Source: Candidatus Zixiibacteriota bacterium | GTDB lineage: Bacteria > Zixibacteria > MSB-5A5 > GN15 > JACZUZ01 | Length of the DNA stretch: 64,000 bases | Assembly: GCA_024280835.1 (NCBI GenBank) | Contig: JAJRPJ010000010.1 | Coordinates: 372,001-436,000 of the forward strand | Direction: 5' to 3' | Part shown: positions 16,366-24,223 of the stretch, piece by piece | How positions within the stretch are numbered: position 1 is the stretch's first letter | Layout of the letters: every line of letters begins with the position of its first letter | Translations under genes and position numbers: made by a program | The notes under the pieces: model-generated | Told to the model about the DNA's origin: nothing | Databases searched by the model: none | Seen by the model: only the letters and a program-made list of their open reading frames with translations

Positions 16366-18036
16366 ATGACGAAGAAGAACTCGCAAGAGTTAGACAGAAT
16401 ACCAGTGTTCAGCGCTGCAAGTAAAACAGGCGAGAAAGACACACCTGTAAAAAAAACCAAGTCAAAATCTAAGGCAGTTTCCAAAGGTACTTCTACGAAG
16501 AACAATGCCAAGATGAAAGAAGTTGAAACCGGTGGCTCTGATGGTTCTGGCGTTGGCAGTAGCGGGCAGAGTGATGAGCAGAATCAGGGTGTGATGGTTA
16601 GTGATGACCGCTATTTGACACCCAAGGAAATCGTTAGGGCGCTTGACCGTCACATCATCGGTCAGGATGGCGCCAAGAAATCAGTGGCGATTGCGCTGAG
16701 AAACCGTTGGCGTCGCAGGCGAGCGCCCGAAGAGATTCGCGATGATATTCTACCAAACAATATAATCATGATTGGCCCGACTGGTGTGGGCAAGACTGAA
16801 ATTGCTCGTCGTCTGGCGGATCTTGTTGGCGCCCCTTTTGTCAAAGTTGAGGCTTCCAAGTTTACTGAGGTAGGCTATGTCGGCCGGGATGTCGAGTCGA
16901 TGGTGCGTGATCTTGTTGATTTGGCTGTCAATATGGTCAAACGTGAGAAAGGTGAGCAGGTTCTCAAGAAGGCCAATGAAAACGCCACTGAGAAGCTACT
17001 TGATTTGCTACTTCCAAAGGCAAAGAAGAAAGCGTCTTCAACTCCGAGTTTCCCCGTGGAGTTGGCGCGTCTGATGCCAGGAGTACTTTCCGACCTCGAC
17101 GTTGATGAGACAAATGGTTCAGCCAAAGAAGAGCCAGAAGAAAAATCTTCAGATGTCAATTCAAAGACACGTGAGAAGTTTCGCAAGATGTTGGAGAGTG
17201 GCAAGCTTGACCATCGTATGGTTGATATTGATGTCACTCAGAGTAATTTCCCTGTCGTGGAAATATTTTCACCGCAAGGCATGGAAGAGTTGGGCGCAAA
17301 CTTTCAGGAGATGTTCTCTGGCCTAATGCCCAAGAAAACCAAGCGCCGCAAGACAACTGTCTCCGAGGCTCGCAAGATTATTGTCGCCGAGGAAATGGCG
17401 CGTTTGGTCAATATGGATGAAGTGATTGGCGAGGCAGTGTCACGTGCTCAGGATTCAGGGATAATTTTTCTCGATGAAATTGATAAAATCTGTGGCGAGA
17501 AATCTAAGTCGGGTCCTGATGTTTCCCGTGAGGGTGTCCAGCGTGATATTCTGCCGATTGTTGAGGGTAGCGCTGTTTCAACAAAATATGGTTTAGTGCA
17601 TACCGACCATGTGCTCTTTATTGCCGCAGGCGCATTTCATTCATCTAGTCCATCCGATTTGATTCCTGAACTACAGGGTCGTTTTCCAATTCGGGTTGAG
17701 CTGGATTCGCTTTCGGCTGAAGATTTTGTGCGGATTCTGACTGAGCCGAAAAGCGCTTTGGTTAAGCAGTATCAGGCGTTGCTTGCGTCCGAAGGAGTCA
17801 AGTTGACCTTCACCGAAGGAGCTTTGAAGAAGCTCGCCGAACTAGCCGAAGCGGTTAATACATCATCTGAGAATATTGGCGCCAGACGTCTACATACGAT
17901 TATGAGCGCTTTGCTTGAAGAGACTATGTTTGAGTCTCCAGGAAAGAAGAAGACTGTCAATGTGACAGGGAAAATGGTTGAAAGCACGCTTAAGGGACTT
18001 GTCGAGGATGAAGACTTGAGTCGTTATATGCTATAA
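16366..18036 (+). CDS. hslU: ATP-dependent protease ATPase subunit HslU with N-terminal extension
   Basis: AAA+ unfoldase that feeds HslV. Seen: LTPKEIVRALDRHIIGQ at about 84-100, Walker A GPTGVGKT at 137-144, VGYVGRDVESMVRDL, Walker B IIFLDEIDKI, the SREGVQRDILPIVEG segment, IAAGAFH, LQGRFPIRVEL, and the C-terminal EDLSRYML that docks into HslV. At 556 aa it exceeds the usual ~445: the first ~78 residues are a Lys/Ser/Gly-rich low-complexity extension and the I-domain is slightly enlarged. An internal ATG at 16594 would remove the extension, but the frame is open back to hslV. Operon partner of hslV. Confidence 0.94.
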   Translation: MTKKNSQELDRIPVFSAASKTGEKDTPVKKTKSKSKAVSKGTSTKNNAKMKEVETGGSDGSGVGSSGQSDEQNQGVMVSDDRYLTPKEIVRALDRHIIGQDGAKKSVAIALRNRWRRRRAPEEIRDDILPNNIIMIGPTGVGKTEIARRLADLVGAPFVKVEASKFTEVGYVGRDVESMVRDLVDLAVNMVKREKGEQVLKKANENATEKLLDLLLPKAKKKASSTPSFPVELARLMPGVLSDLDVDETNGSAKEEPEEKSSDVNSKTREKFRKMLESGKLDHRMVDIDVTQSNFPVVEIFSPQGMEELGANFQEMFSGLMPKKTKRRKTTVSEARKIIVAEEMARLVNMDEVIGEAVSRAQDSGIIFLDEIDKICGEKSKSGPDVSREGVQRDILPIVEGSAVSTKYGLVHTDHVLFIAAGAFHSSSPSDLIPELQGRFPIRVELDSLSAEDFVRILTEPKSALVKQYQALLASEGVKLTFTEGALKKLAELAEAVNTSSENIGARRLHTIMSALLEETMFESPGKKKTVNVTGKMVESTLKGLVEDEDLSRYML

Positions 18037-18066
18037 AAAATATAAGAGATTCTGGCGCTAGGATTG

Positions 18067-18095
18067 TTGAAGTAAATTCAAAGAGAACACATAAT
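18067..18095 (+). promoter_or_regulatory. Sigma70-type promoter for argF
   Basis: TTGAAG (18067-18072), 17-nt spacer, CATAAT (18090-18095). The argF ATG at 18114 follows closely with GGAG at 18100-18103. Confidence 0.45.
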
Positions 18096-18113
18096 TTTTG
18101 GAGTTTAGATATA

Positions 18114-19052
18114 ATGGCAGTTGAAGTAGTTGATCAGGAAGTTGTAGCTCGTTCATTTACTCAGATAACTGATCTGACGGAAGAAGAAGTGTTTTTCATA
18201 ATGCGACTCTGCGCAGATATGAAGAATGGCAGAATCGCGCCTCGTCCATTGGCTGGAAAATCAGTGGCTTGTATTTTTGCCAAACAGTCACTCCGCACAC
18301 GAGTTTCATTTGAAGTTGGAATCCGCGAACTTGGTGGGCAGTCACTTTATATTACCGACGAAGAAATCAAACTCGGTAAGCGCGAAAGTATCAGTGATGT
18401 ATCTCAGGTTCTCTCACGTTTTGTGGGGATGATAATGATTCGTACGTTTAAGCAAAGTGATGTTGATGAGTTAGCGAGATATGCCAGCGTTCCAGTCGTC
18501 AATGGTTTGACAGATTTGGTACATCCATGCCAGATTATGGGTGACTATTTCACTTGTACAGAAAGCCTGCCTAATATCAAGCGTTTCAGAATCGCCTACC
18601 TTGGAGATGGAAACAATATCGCCAATAGCTGGCTGAATTTGGCCTCGATTGTTCCGATGGATTTACGGATCGGAACAGCTGCTAGTTGCCAACCCGATGA
18701 GCAGATTCTAAGCCGTGCCAAAGCCAACCCTGAGTCCTCGATACTTGTGACTGACGACCCTAAAGAAGCTGTTGCTAACGCCGATGTAGTCTATACAGAT
18801 GTCTGGGCTTCTATGGGCCAGAAAGATGAAGCTGAAGCAAAAAGTGAGCTACTAAGAAAATTTCAAATAAATTCAGAATTGCTTGCCGGAGCTAATCCGG
18901 AATGTTTGGTAATGCACTGTTTGCCAGCCGAAAGAGGGCGTGAAATCACGGATGAAGTGATGGATGGGCCAAATTCGGTGGTCTTTGATCAGGCCGAGAA
19001 TCGACTGCATGTCCAAAAAGCCATTATGGCCTTCTTGCTGAAACAACAGTAG
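18114..19052 (+). CDS. argF: Ornithine carbamoyltransferase
   Basis: Arginine biosynthesis: carbamoyl phosphate plus ornithine to citrulline. Seen: carbamoyl-phosphate loop FAKQSLRTRVSFE (SLRTR at 59-63), KRESISDVSQVLSRF, HPCQIMGD (HPCQ at 137-140), GDGNNIANSW, and HCLPAERGREI with the catalytic Cys, then AENRLHVQKAIM. 312 aa is normal. The loop is SLRTR where ornithine carbamoyltransferases usually have STRTR; Leu at this position is better known from acetyl-/succinylornithine transcarbamylases, but HPCQ and HCLPAxRG favour plain OTCase. No other arg gene is adjacent. SD GGAG with 10-nt spacing supports the start. Confidence 0.9.
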   Translation: MAVEVVDQEVVARSFTQITDLTEEEVFFIMRLCADMKNGRIAPRPLAGKSVACIFAKQSLRTRVSFEVGIRELGGQSLYITDEEIKLGKRESISDVSQVLSRFVGMIMIRTFKQSDVDELARYASVPVVNGLTDLVHPCQIMGDYFTCTESLPNIKRFRIAYLGDGNNIANSWLNLASIVPMDLRIGTAASCQPDEQILSRAKANPESSILVTDDPKEAVANADVVYTDVWASMGQKDEAEAKSELLRKFQINSELLAGANPECLVMHCLPAERGREITDEVMDGPNSVVFDQAENRLHVQKAIMAFLLKQQ

Positions 19053-19137
19053 CGAGGGCCAAAGACAGGGGCGACAGATTTGAAGTCGCCCAGTCAGGAT
19101 GGTTCCCGCGAGCGTTCACAGAGAAGGAGTTTCTACT

Positions 19138-20001
19138 ATGAACGCGAATGTATTAAGACGGGGACTATCTGCAGTTGCGCTTTCGGCGCTAATGACGATA
19201 GCGATTGGCTGTGGTTCCGACAATAATCCCGTAGTCGGAGGCGGTTCTTTGACAGACCCTGCTTTTCTTGAAGTTCAACCACAAGTAGATGCTTTCTTTG
19301 ATAGTGTCTTTGTCGCTTTCTCCGCTGGTTTGAGCTCCTACAACCAAGTCCCTATTTCCGATGGTGAGATTAAGTTGTTCTATGGACCTGGCATTCCAGG
19401 GGGAACCAATCAAACGACCTATGAATACACTCCCGAGGGTTGGCATCACATTACAATAGTCGCCAACAACGATTTCGTTATCTTGGGTGTTAATGACTCT
19501 ATCCAGTTTATGACTGGTATGACTGTACAGCAGTCTGCCACTGGCGCGGACGTGCTTGATTATCGGCATCATTGGGCCGTGACCCAGATTAACCAAACCG
19601 CTGATTATGCCAATCTGACTGGCGATGTCGGTTTTGTGTTCTCTGGTTTGAACTCTACTAATGCTGTTATCAATGGCGCCAATGCCAATACCGTTTTCAA
19701 GCGTACAATCGATACTAGCGGAGTCATTACCGATGATAGTTTTGCTTTCTCAAGCGCTGTTTCAGGAGTGACAATTCCTCAGCCAGCGGGTGGTACTTGG
19801 GGAACAGGATGTCCATCAACTGGCACAATAGCTTTTTCACTTAGCCAAGTAAAGATAGTCACCAATGGATCCGCTGTTGATACGACCAGTATTGCTTGGG
19901 ATGGGACAGCCAACTTCAGTGATGGCTCGGCGACTGTTAGCCTCAGCGCTGGCGCCCTAACTTGGAATTATGTCATCGAAGTTTGCGCTCCGGCTTTGTA
20001 A
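19138..20001 (+). CDS. Putative secreted lipoprotein, unknown function
   Basis: 287 aa. The N-terminus MNANVLRRGLSAVALSALMT is a signal peptide ending in the lipobox IAIGC with Cys25, followed by a Gly/Asn-rich linker. The rest is Ser/Thr/Asn-rich and strand-like with two C-terminal Cys (GTGCPSTG and EVCAPAL) that could form a disulphide. I do not recognise a family. Start at ATG 19138 is set by AAGGAG at 19124-19129; the frame's earlier ATG at 19099 has no SD. A strong intrinsic terminator follows at 20037-20070, so it is monocistronic or ends the argF transcript. Confidence 0.75.
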   Translation: MNANVLRRGLSAVALSALMTIAIGCGSDNNPVVGGGSLTDPAFLEVQPQVDAFFDSVFVAFSAGLSSYNQVPISDGEIKLFYGPGIPGGTNQTTYEYTPEGWHHITIVANNDFVILGVNDSIQFMTGMTVQQSATGADVLDYRHHWAVTQINQTADYANLTGDVGFVFSGLNSTNAVINGANANTVFKRTIDTSGVITDDSFAFSSAVSGVTIPQPAGGTWGTGCPSTGTIAFSLSQVKIVTNGSAVDTTSIAWDGTANFSDGSATVSLSAGALTWNYVIEVCAPAL

Positions 20002-20036
20002 GTTGAGAAACGTAACGTAACCTAACCAAGTCTATT

Positions 20037-20070
20037 AAGGCGCCTCGATTATTGTCGAGGCGCCTTTTTT
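20037..20070 (+). terminator. Rho-independent terminator
   Basis: A perfect 12-bp stem (20037-20048 with 20055-20066) built on GGCGCCTCGA, 6-nt loop, followed by T's to 20070. It ends the lipoprotein transcript. Confidence 0.93.
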
Positions 20071-20141
20071 GATTTGTCTCTGAAATACATTTCCCCCAGA
20101 AGTAGGGCCGTGATTTGTGCTCAAATTGCACCGAAGAGCGG

Positions 20142-20170
20142 TTGACATTCATTGGCTACAATCGTAATTT
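20142..20170 (+). promoter_or_regulatory. Sigma70-type promoter for the beta-barrel gene
   Basis: TTGACA (20142-20147), 17-nt spacer, TAATTT (20165-20170), about 55 nt before the ATG at 20225. Confidence 0.55.
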
Positions 20171-20224
20171 CTAAAGTTGCCTAGAAAACGGTGGGAATTA
20201 GGGTAGGCCTTGAAAGGATTTCTG

Positions 20225-20854
20225 ATGAAGACGTTAACAAAAAAGACATTGACAAAGAAGACAGTAACTAAGAGCATGATACTAAGAAGTTCATTATTGC
20301 TGGCTATTGGGCTTTTGATGCTATCTGCTGTTTCAACGGAGGCCTTTGATGGAAAACGCAAAGGTTTTGTTGTTGGTGGTGGGCTTGGAATAGCGGCCAA
20401 TTCCCATTGGGAGATTGAAAACACTCCAGTCAGCGAAGACAAAGCGGGCCTGGGGTTAAATATCCTGATCGGCTACGCTTGGGACGAGCGGAATATGATC
20501 GTCTATGAGGGCAATGTCAGCGCCTATTCATCTGAGGTTGCTTCTTCGGCAGGCGCTTTCTTTGGATTGGGTGACCAAACAATAACGCAGGGTTTTAATG
20601 GCGCCGCATGGTATCACTACTATGGTGATCAGGGAAAGTCTTTCTTTACGGCCTTTGGGCTTGGTGTTTATGTGTTTGATGTTCAGGATTTCGATGCCAA
20701 TGATCCAGGCGCTGGCGTTCTTCTAGGGATTGGTTATGAGTTCGCTCGGCACTGGCAGGCAGCCGTCTATGCGTCGGCGGGAAAGACAACTGACGCTGGA
20801 ATTGATTTCAAGCAATCACACGTGAACGTTGTAATAGATCTAATAGCTTTCTAA
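20225..20854 (+). CDS. Small outer-membrane beta-barrel-like protein
   Basis: 209 aa. Basic N-terminus with a KTLTKKTLTKKTVTK repeat, then signal sequence SSLLLAIGLLMLSAVSTEAF. The mature part alternates hydrophobic and polar residues in strand-sized segments separated by turns (GFVVGGGLGIAAN, LNILIGYAW, FFTAFGLGVYVF, VLLGIGYEF, WQAAVYASAGKT) and ends with VVIDLIAF, a terminal aromatic typical of outer-membrane barrels. This matches an 8-stranded OmpA/OmpW-like barrel. Start ATG 20225 has AAAGGA 7 nt upstream; the frame could open at TTG 20210. Between a terminator and its own promoter. Function unknown. Confidence 0.7.
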   Translation: MKTLTKKTLTKKTVTKSMILRSSLLLAIGLLMLSAVSTEAFDGKRKGFVVGGGLGIAANSHWEIENTPVSEDKAGLGLNILIGYAWDERNMIVYEGNVSAYSSEVASSAGAFFGLGDQTITQGFNGAAWYHYYGDQGKSFFTAFGLGVYVFDVQDFDANDPGAGVLLGIGYEFARHWQAAVYASAGKTTDAGIDFKQSHVNVVIDLIAF

Positions 20855-20895
20855 GAATTCATTGAGTCGGCTGGGGAAGTTCTATCATAACTAGT

Positions 20896-21363
20896 ATGGG
20901 TTCAAACAGGAAAACAGAAGTAGAAGTTGTCGCCTATTCTGGCTGCTTCGTTTGTGGTGACAAAAATGACATCGGCCTCAAACTCAGATTCCTCTGGGAT
21001 GGCGAAGCCTGCCGAACATCGTTTACCGCTACAGAAGAGTTCTGTGGTTACCACAGGCTCCTGCATGGCGGAATACTGGCGACGATTCTTGATGAGGTCA
21101 TGATCAAAGCTATACTGGCGATGGACATTGTTGCTGTCACTGGAGAAATGACGGTCAAGTATTTGGCGCCCGTAAATACCGACGACCGCATTGACTTCGA
21201 AGCTCGTGTGCTCAAACATCGGGGTCGTTTGTTTTTGACTGAGGGAAGCGCTCACAATCAGGTGGGAGTTCTTGTCGCCAGCGCCACAGCAAAATATATC
21301 GAAGTTGCCAAATCTGATTTGCGCGAACAGTTGCTTTCGAGCTTGGATGTGGACAATAAGTAG
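20896..21363 (+). CDS. PaaI-like hotdog-fold thioesterase
   Basis: 155-aa member of the 4HBT/PaaI hotdog superfamily, acting on acyl-CoA or acyl-ACP thioesters in the cytosol. Seen: CFVCGDKNDIGLKLRF at the N-terminus (a CxxCG start common in this subgroup), HRLLHGGILATILDEVM with the catalytic His-Gly-Gly and the Asp/Glu on the hotdog helix, then TGEMTVKYLAPV and the last two strands. Complete. It lies downstream of the barrel gene with a 41-bp gap. Substrate unknown. Confidence 0.85.
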   Translation: MGSNRKTEVEVVAYSGCFVCGDKNDIGLKLRFLWDGEACRTSFTATEEFCGYHRLLHGGILATILDEVMIKAILAMDIVAVTGEMTVKYLAPVNTDDRIDFEARVLKHRGRLFLTEGSAHNQVGVLVASATAKYIEVAKSDLREQLLSSLDVDNK

Positions 21364-21508
21364 TCGGCAATAGCAAAGTGTGCAAACAGCTTCATTTTAC
21401 TCCTCCAGCTTCAATCTTGAGATCAAGAATAATGCAATTACTTATGGCGCGTACGCTCGCCTAAGCTGTTGTGATTGCATGAGTTGTGCTGTCAGTGGGG
21501 AGCCATGT

Positions 21509-21535
21509 GTAGCCAGCTATGCAAAGACTGGCTAC
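21509..21535. repeat. 8-bp inverted repeat (hairpin)
   Basis: GTAGCCAG (21509-21516) pairs with CTGGCTAC (21528-21535) across an 11-nt loop, in the gap between the thioesterase and the next gene. No U-tract follows, so a terminator role is unproven. Confidence 0.5.
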
Positions 21536-21569
21536 TAGTCTTCAAAGAGGCCGATTTCTTGCTCATTGA

Positions 21570-22220
21570 ATGTGTATGAGCAAGAAGAATAAAAAATCAA
21601 CATCGGCATCCTCAGAAGCCCAATCCTCTGTGAATCTCTCCTCGGTGACTCTCCCCTCGGTGACTCTGTATGTAGCGGCTTGGCCAGTCGAGAAATCTGT
21701 CGGTCCGATTTATGATAGTCAGCTAGCCAAGAATCAAAAGACTCTATCTAAGACTTCCAAAGCGCCTTCTGCGGTGAAGGGAGAGGCTATCAAGAGAGAA
21801 GCTATGTTGTTGTCGTTTTCGGCCCCAGACTATGGTATCATGTTTCGCTGTCGGGTGGTTTGTCCCGCCGATGATGGGGTAGCCACTGCAGCTGTTACTG
21901 GCTTACGTTTCTTGGAGGTGACACTACAGGAAATCAGTTTCGAAAAAGTGACACTTTGCATCGATTCGCCGGCATACTACTTTCAAGCAACAGGGCAAAC
22001 TGCAGACACAACTGGCGCCAGGGAAAAGATGCTCAAAAGATATCATGAGAAATACAAACTGGATTTCAAGCTGATTGATAGAGTGAATAATCCAGCTCGT
22101 TATAACTGTCACGGATTGCCGACCACTCCTGAGGATATTAAACCGCCCTTGGTATACAACCCATTGAAGTGGCCCCAGAATGGGAAAATGATGTCCTTGC
22201 AGAATGGTATCAAATTATAG
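21570..22220 (+). CDS. Uncharacterised protein, possibly RNase H-like fold
   Basis: 216 aa, not recognised. A Lys/Ser-rich N-terminus of ~28 residues contains a 15-bp in-frame DNA duplication (SVTLPSVTLY). The core has strand TLYVAAWPVEK, a strand-rich segment MLLSFSAPDYGIMFRCRVVCP, helix TGLRFLEVTLQEISF and strand VTLCIDSPAYYFQ, then a helix MLKRYHEKYKLDFKLIDRVNN. The helix-then-strand ending in an acidic residue (IDS) recalls RNase H-like folds, but the conserved catalytic acidic set is not evident. C-terminal tail is Pro-rich. Alternative ATG at 21576. No SD seen. Codon use resembles neighbours, so it looks real. Confidence 0.55.
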   Translation: MCMSKKNKKSTSASSEAQSSVNLSSVTLPSVTLYVAAWPVEKSVGPIYDSQLAKNQKTLSKTSKAPSAVKGEAIKREAMLLSFSAPDYGIMFRCRVVCPADDGVATAAVTGLRFLEVTLQEISFEKVTLCIDSPAYYFQATGQTADTTGAREKMLKRYHEKYKLDFKLIDRVNNPARYNCHGLPTTPEDIKPPLVYNPLKWPQNGKMMSLQNGIKL

Positions 22221-22284
22221 ACTTATATATTGATTGAAACTGTTTCGGGGTGTGTCAATACTATCATCCTCCTGATGAATTATT

Positions 22285-23478
22285 GTGTATAAGCTTCTAA
22301 TGAAAACTCTAGCTCCTCAATTGACTCGACTGGCGCTTCCTAGATTGCTAGCGCTGGTATTCTGCGCTCTGGGAGTTGTGTTGTTCTCTGGTGGGGAATG
22401 CGAAGGAGCTGTACAGAAGCGTTCGGTATACCCATTTAGTAACACCAGCCAATACGCAGGAAATATCAACGGAGCGTTGTATCTGATTGACAGTCAGGTC
22501 GTCAAACAATTCGATAGGACTGGTCGGGTAAGGCTAACTTTGCCCGTTGGCGCTAATGAGCGCTATTGGTTTTCGCCCAATGGTTTTAACTACCTAGTTT
22601 CAGGATATTCAAAGTCTGAAATTCAAACTAAGAGTGATTCAGAGCTGACTGGAATTAGTGGACTACCAAAGGGGAATAACTACTATGCGCTTTATGATGT
22701 CATGGGGCGTCAAATTCATGTGGGACGCGCCTCGAAAAACGCCAAGTTCTACTTGAGTTCAACAGGGCGGTATTTGATCGCAAATTCGGATGTCGGTTCG
22801 GGAGTAGAAATTGTTGTTTTTGATAGCCTTGGTGTCCAAATTGGTTTGTGCCATGTTGCCTCCTGTGATACAGTTATTTTTGCGCCCAGTGAACGTGGGT
22901 TTCTAGTGGATTCTGGCTCAAAGGGCCTATTCCACTTTTATTTTTCTGGTGATAAACTTGCTTCATATCCTGCCGCAGACTGTTATAACTTTTCGCTTTC
23001 AGGGAGACGGATAGCGACCTTTTCCAGAGGGAGTGTATCGCTTTATAAACTCGACACATTACTTTCGACGCACAAAGTTTCACGACCGACAGCGCTCAAG
23101 ATTATTTATCAAGGTTCCCGAGGGCGCGTGTTTCTGCTGACCAAAACGCATTTGTATAATATCAACACTATCAATGGGACAATAATGATGGACTATCCGA
23201 CATTTGGAGAGGGGCGTGTGTTTACTGATGTGGCCTATTCGCCCGAGTCCGATATGCTAGCGCTGACAATAATCGTCTCAAGAGGTTCGACTGTTAGTAA
23301 GGGAAAACAAATCAGCGGATACGCGTTGCGTGTAATAACCCCTGAGGGTACCGAACAGCCGTATTACAACATCTTGACCAATCTGAGTCGCAAAGGTTTT
23401 CCACTTGTTCAGTTGAAGAAAAATGGTCGAGGGGCGCTGTTTTTGACTCCAGATCAGGCGCACAATGTTGATTGGTAA
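22285..23478 (+). CDS. Exported protein with beta-propeller-like repeats, unknown
   Basis: 397 aa, family not recognised. N-terminal hydrophobic segment (LPRLLALVFCALGVVLFSGG) looks like a signal peptide or anchor. The rest has repeated strand patterns in which an aromatic/Asp motif recurs, such as YLIDSQVVKQFDRTGRVRL, YALYDVMGRQIHVGRASK and IVVFDSLGVQIGLC, each followed by a SPNG/SSTG/SLSG-type turn (FSPNGFNYLVS, LSSTGRYLIA, FSLSGRRIATFS, YSPESDMLAL). That spacing fits 5-7 blades of a WD40/YVTN-like propeller. Frame opens at GTG 22285; ATG 22300 is an alternative. Probably monocistronic and convergent with rpsT. Confidence 0.6.
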   Translation: MYKLLMKTLAPQLTRLALPRLLALVFCALGVVLFSGGECEGAVQKRSVYPFSNTSQYAGNINGALYLIDSQVVKQFDRTGRVRLTLPVGANERYWFSPNGFNYLVSGYSKSEIQTKSDSELTGISGLPKGNNYYALYDVMGRQIHVGRASKNAKFYLSSTGRYLIANSDVGSGVEIVVFDSLGVQIGLCHVASCDTVIFAPSERGFLVDSGSKGLFHFYFSGDKLASYPAADCYNFSLSGRRIATFSRGSVSLYKLDTLLSTHKVSRPTALKIIYQGSRGRVFLLTKTHLYNINTINGTIMMDYPTFGEGRVFTDVAYSPESDMLALTIIVSRGSTVSKGKQISGYALRVITPEGTEQPYYNILTNLSRKGFPLVQLKKNGRGALFLTPDQAHNVDW

Positions 23479-23600
23479 TCTGATGATTATAGCTTGTTGA
23501 TTGGAAGAATCTCGATTTGATAGATTGTTGAAACTGCATTAGCGGCTACGTCGGTAATGCCCAATTCCCAAAAAGTAAATGCCACAAGAATAGATGGCAC

Positions 23601-23629
23601 AAAAAAAGGCGATGAATTTATCATCGCCT
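23601..23629 (-). terminator. Rho-independent terminator of rpsT
   Basis: Read on the minus strand, AGGCGATGA (23629-23621) pairs with TCATCGCCT (23615-23607) over a 5-nt loop, followed by seven T's (complement of A's 23601-23607). Perfect 9-bp stem, 80 bp after the rpsT stop. Confidence 0.92.
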
Positions 23630-23708
23630 GATATTGTAACTTGAAAACAAGTGATTCTATGAATCAAATCTGAGATTCAGATTCATACATCAAATGGGTT
23701 TGAATTAT

Positions 23709-23966
23709 CTAGCCGCGCAATTTTGCGACATGAGCTGTAAGATTTGATTTCTTACGAGCAGCGGCGTTCTTGTGCATGACGGACTTGCCGACAGCTTTAT
23801 CCAATGCGGCATAGGCAGTGGAGAGGCCTGCAGCGGCATCGTCGTGTGATTCGGCGGTAATGACCGCTTTGACAGCGCTGCGTACTAAACCTTTGACTTT
23901 ACGGTTGATTAACCGCGACTTTTCAGAGGTTTTTAGACGTTTCTTACAAGATTTGTGTTGTGGCAA
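23709..23966 (-). CDS. rpsT: 30S ribosomal protein S20, TTG start
   Basis: Small-subunit protein binding the 16S 5' domain. Seen: PQHKSCKKRLKTSEKSRLINR at the N-terminus (basic S20 signature), helix VKGLVRSAVKAVITAE, and KAVGKSVMHKNAAARKKSNL at the end. Start chosen at TTG 23966, giving 85 aa, the usual length, with AAAGGA upstream as SD. The frame extends to a GTG at 24008, but this lies on the promoter -10/+1 region (-10 at 24009-24014), so it cannot be in the mRNA. E. coli rpsT also starts with UUG, where it contributes to autoregulation. Terminator at 23601-23629. Confidence 0.95.
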   Translation of the reverse strand: MPQHKSCKKRLKTSEKSRLINRKVKGLVRSAVKAVITAESHDDAAAGLSTAYAALDKAVGKSVMHKNAAARKKSNLTAHVAKLRG

Positions 23967-24008
23967 CTCTATTTGTTCCTTTCTGATTGCAAACCAACTC
24001 AGCGCCAC

Positions 24009-24036
24009 ACTATACTGATTTGCCGCTGAAAGTCAA
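24009..24036 (-). promoter_or_regulatory. Sigma70-type promoter for rpsT
   Basis: On the minus strand TTGACT (24036-24031), 16-nt spacer, TATAGT (24014-24009). Predicted start of transcription near 24002, about 35 nt before the TTG start codon. Confidence 0.6.
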
Positions 24037-24037
24037 G

Positions 24038-24063
24038 CGATATATTCGTTCGATATATTCGTT
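24038..24063. repeat. 13-bp perfect tandem repeat upstream of rpsT promoter
   Basis: CGATATATTCGTT occurs twice head to tail (24038-24050 and 24051-24063), immediately upstream of the rpsT -35 box. An A/T-rich phased element here could act as an UP-like element or be simple slippage. Confidence 0.85.
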
Positions 24064-24223
24064 CGCTGGCTCTGGTTTTTTGCTCGTCGGGGGTGAATTG
24101 GGCAATTTTGATAATTGTTGTTGAGAATGAGCCAAAAACTGGTAAAGCGCTTGTGTTGCAGATGGTTAATGCAGATAGTAATAAGAAGACGAACCTTACG
24201 TATAGTAGAGTGAAAACGAAATA

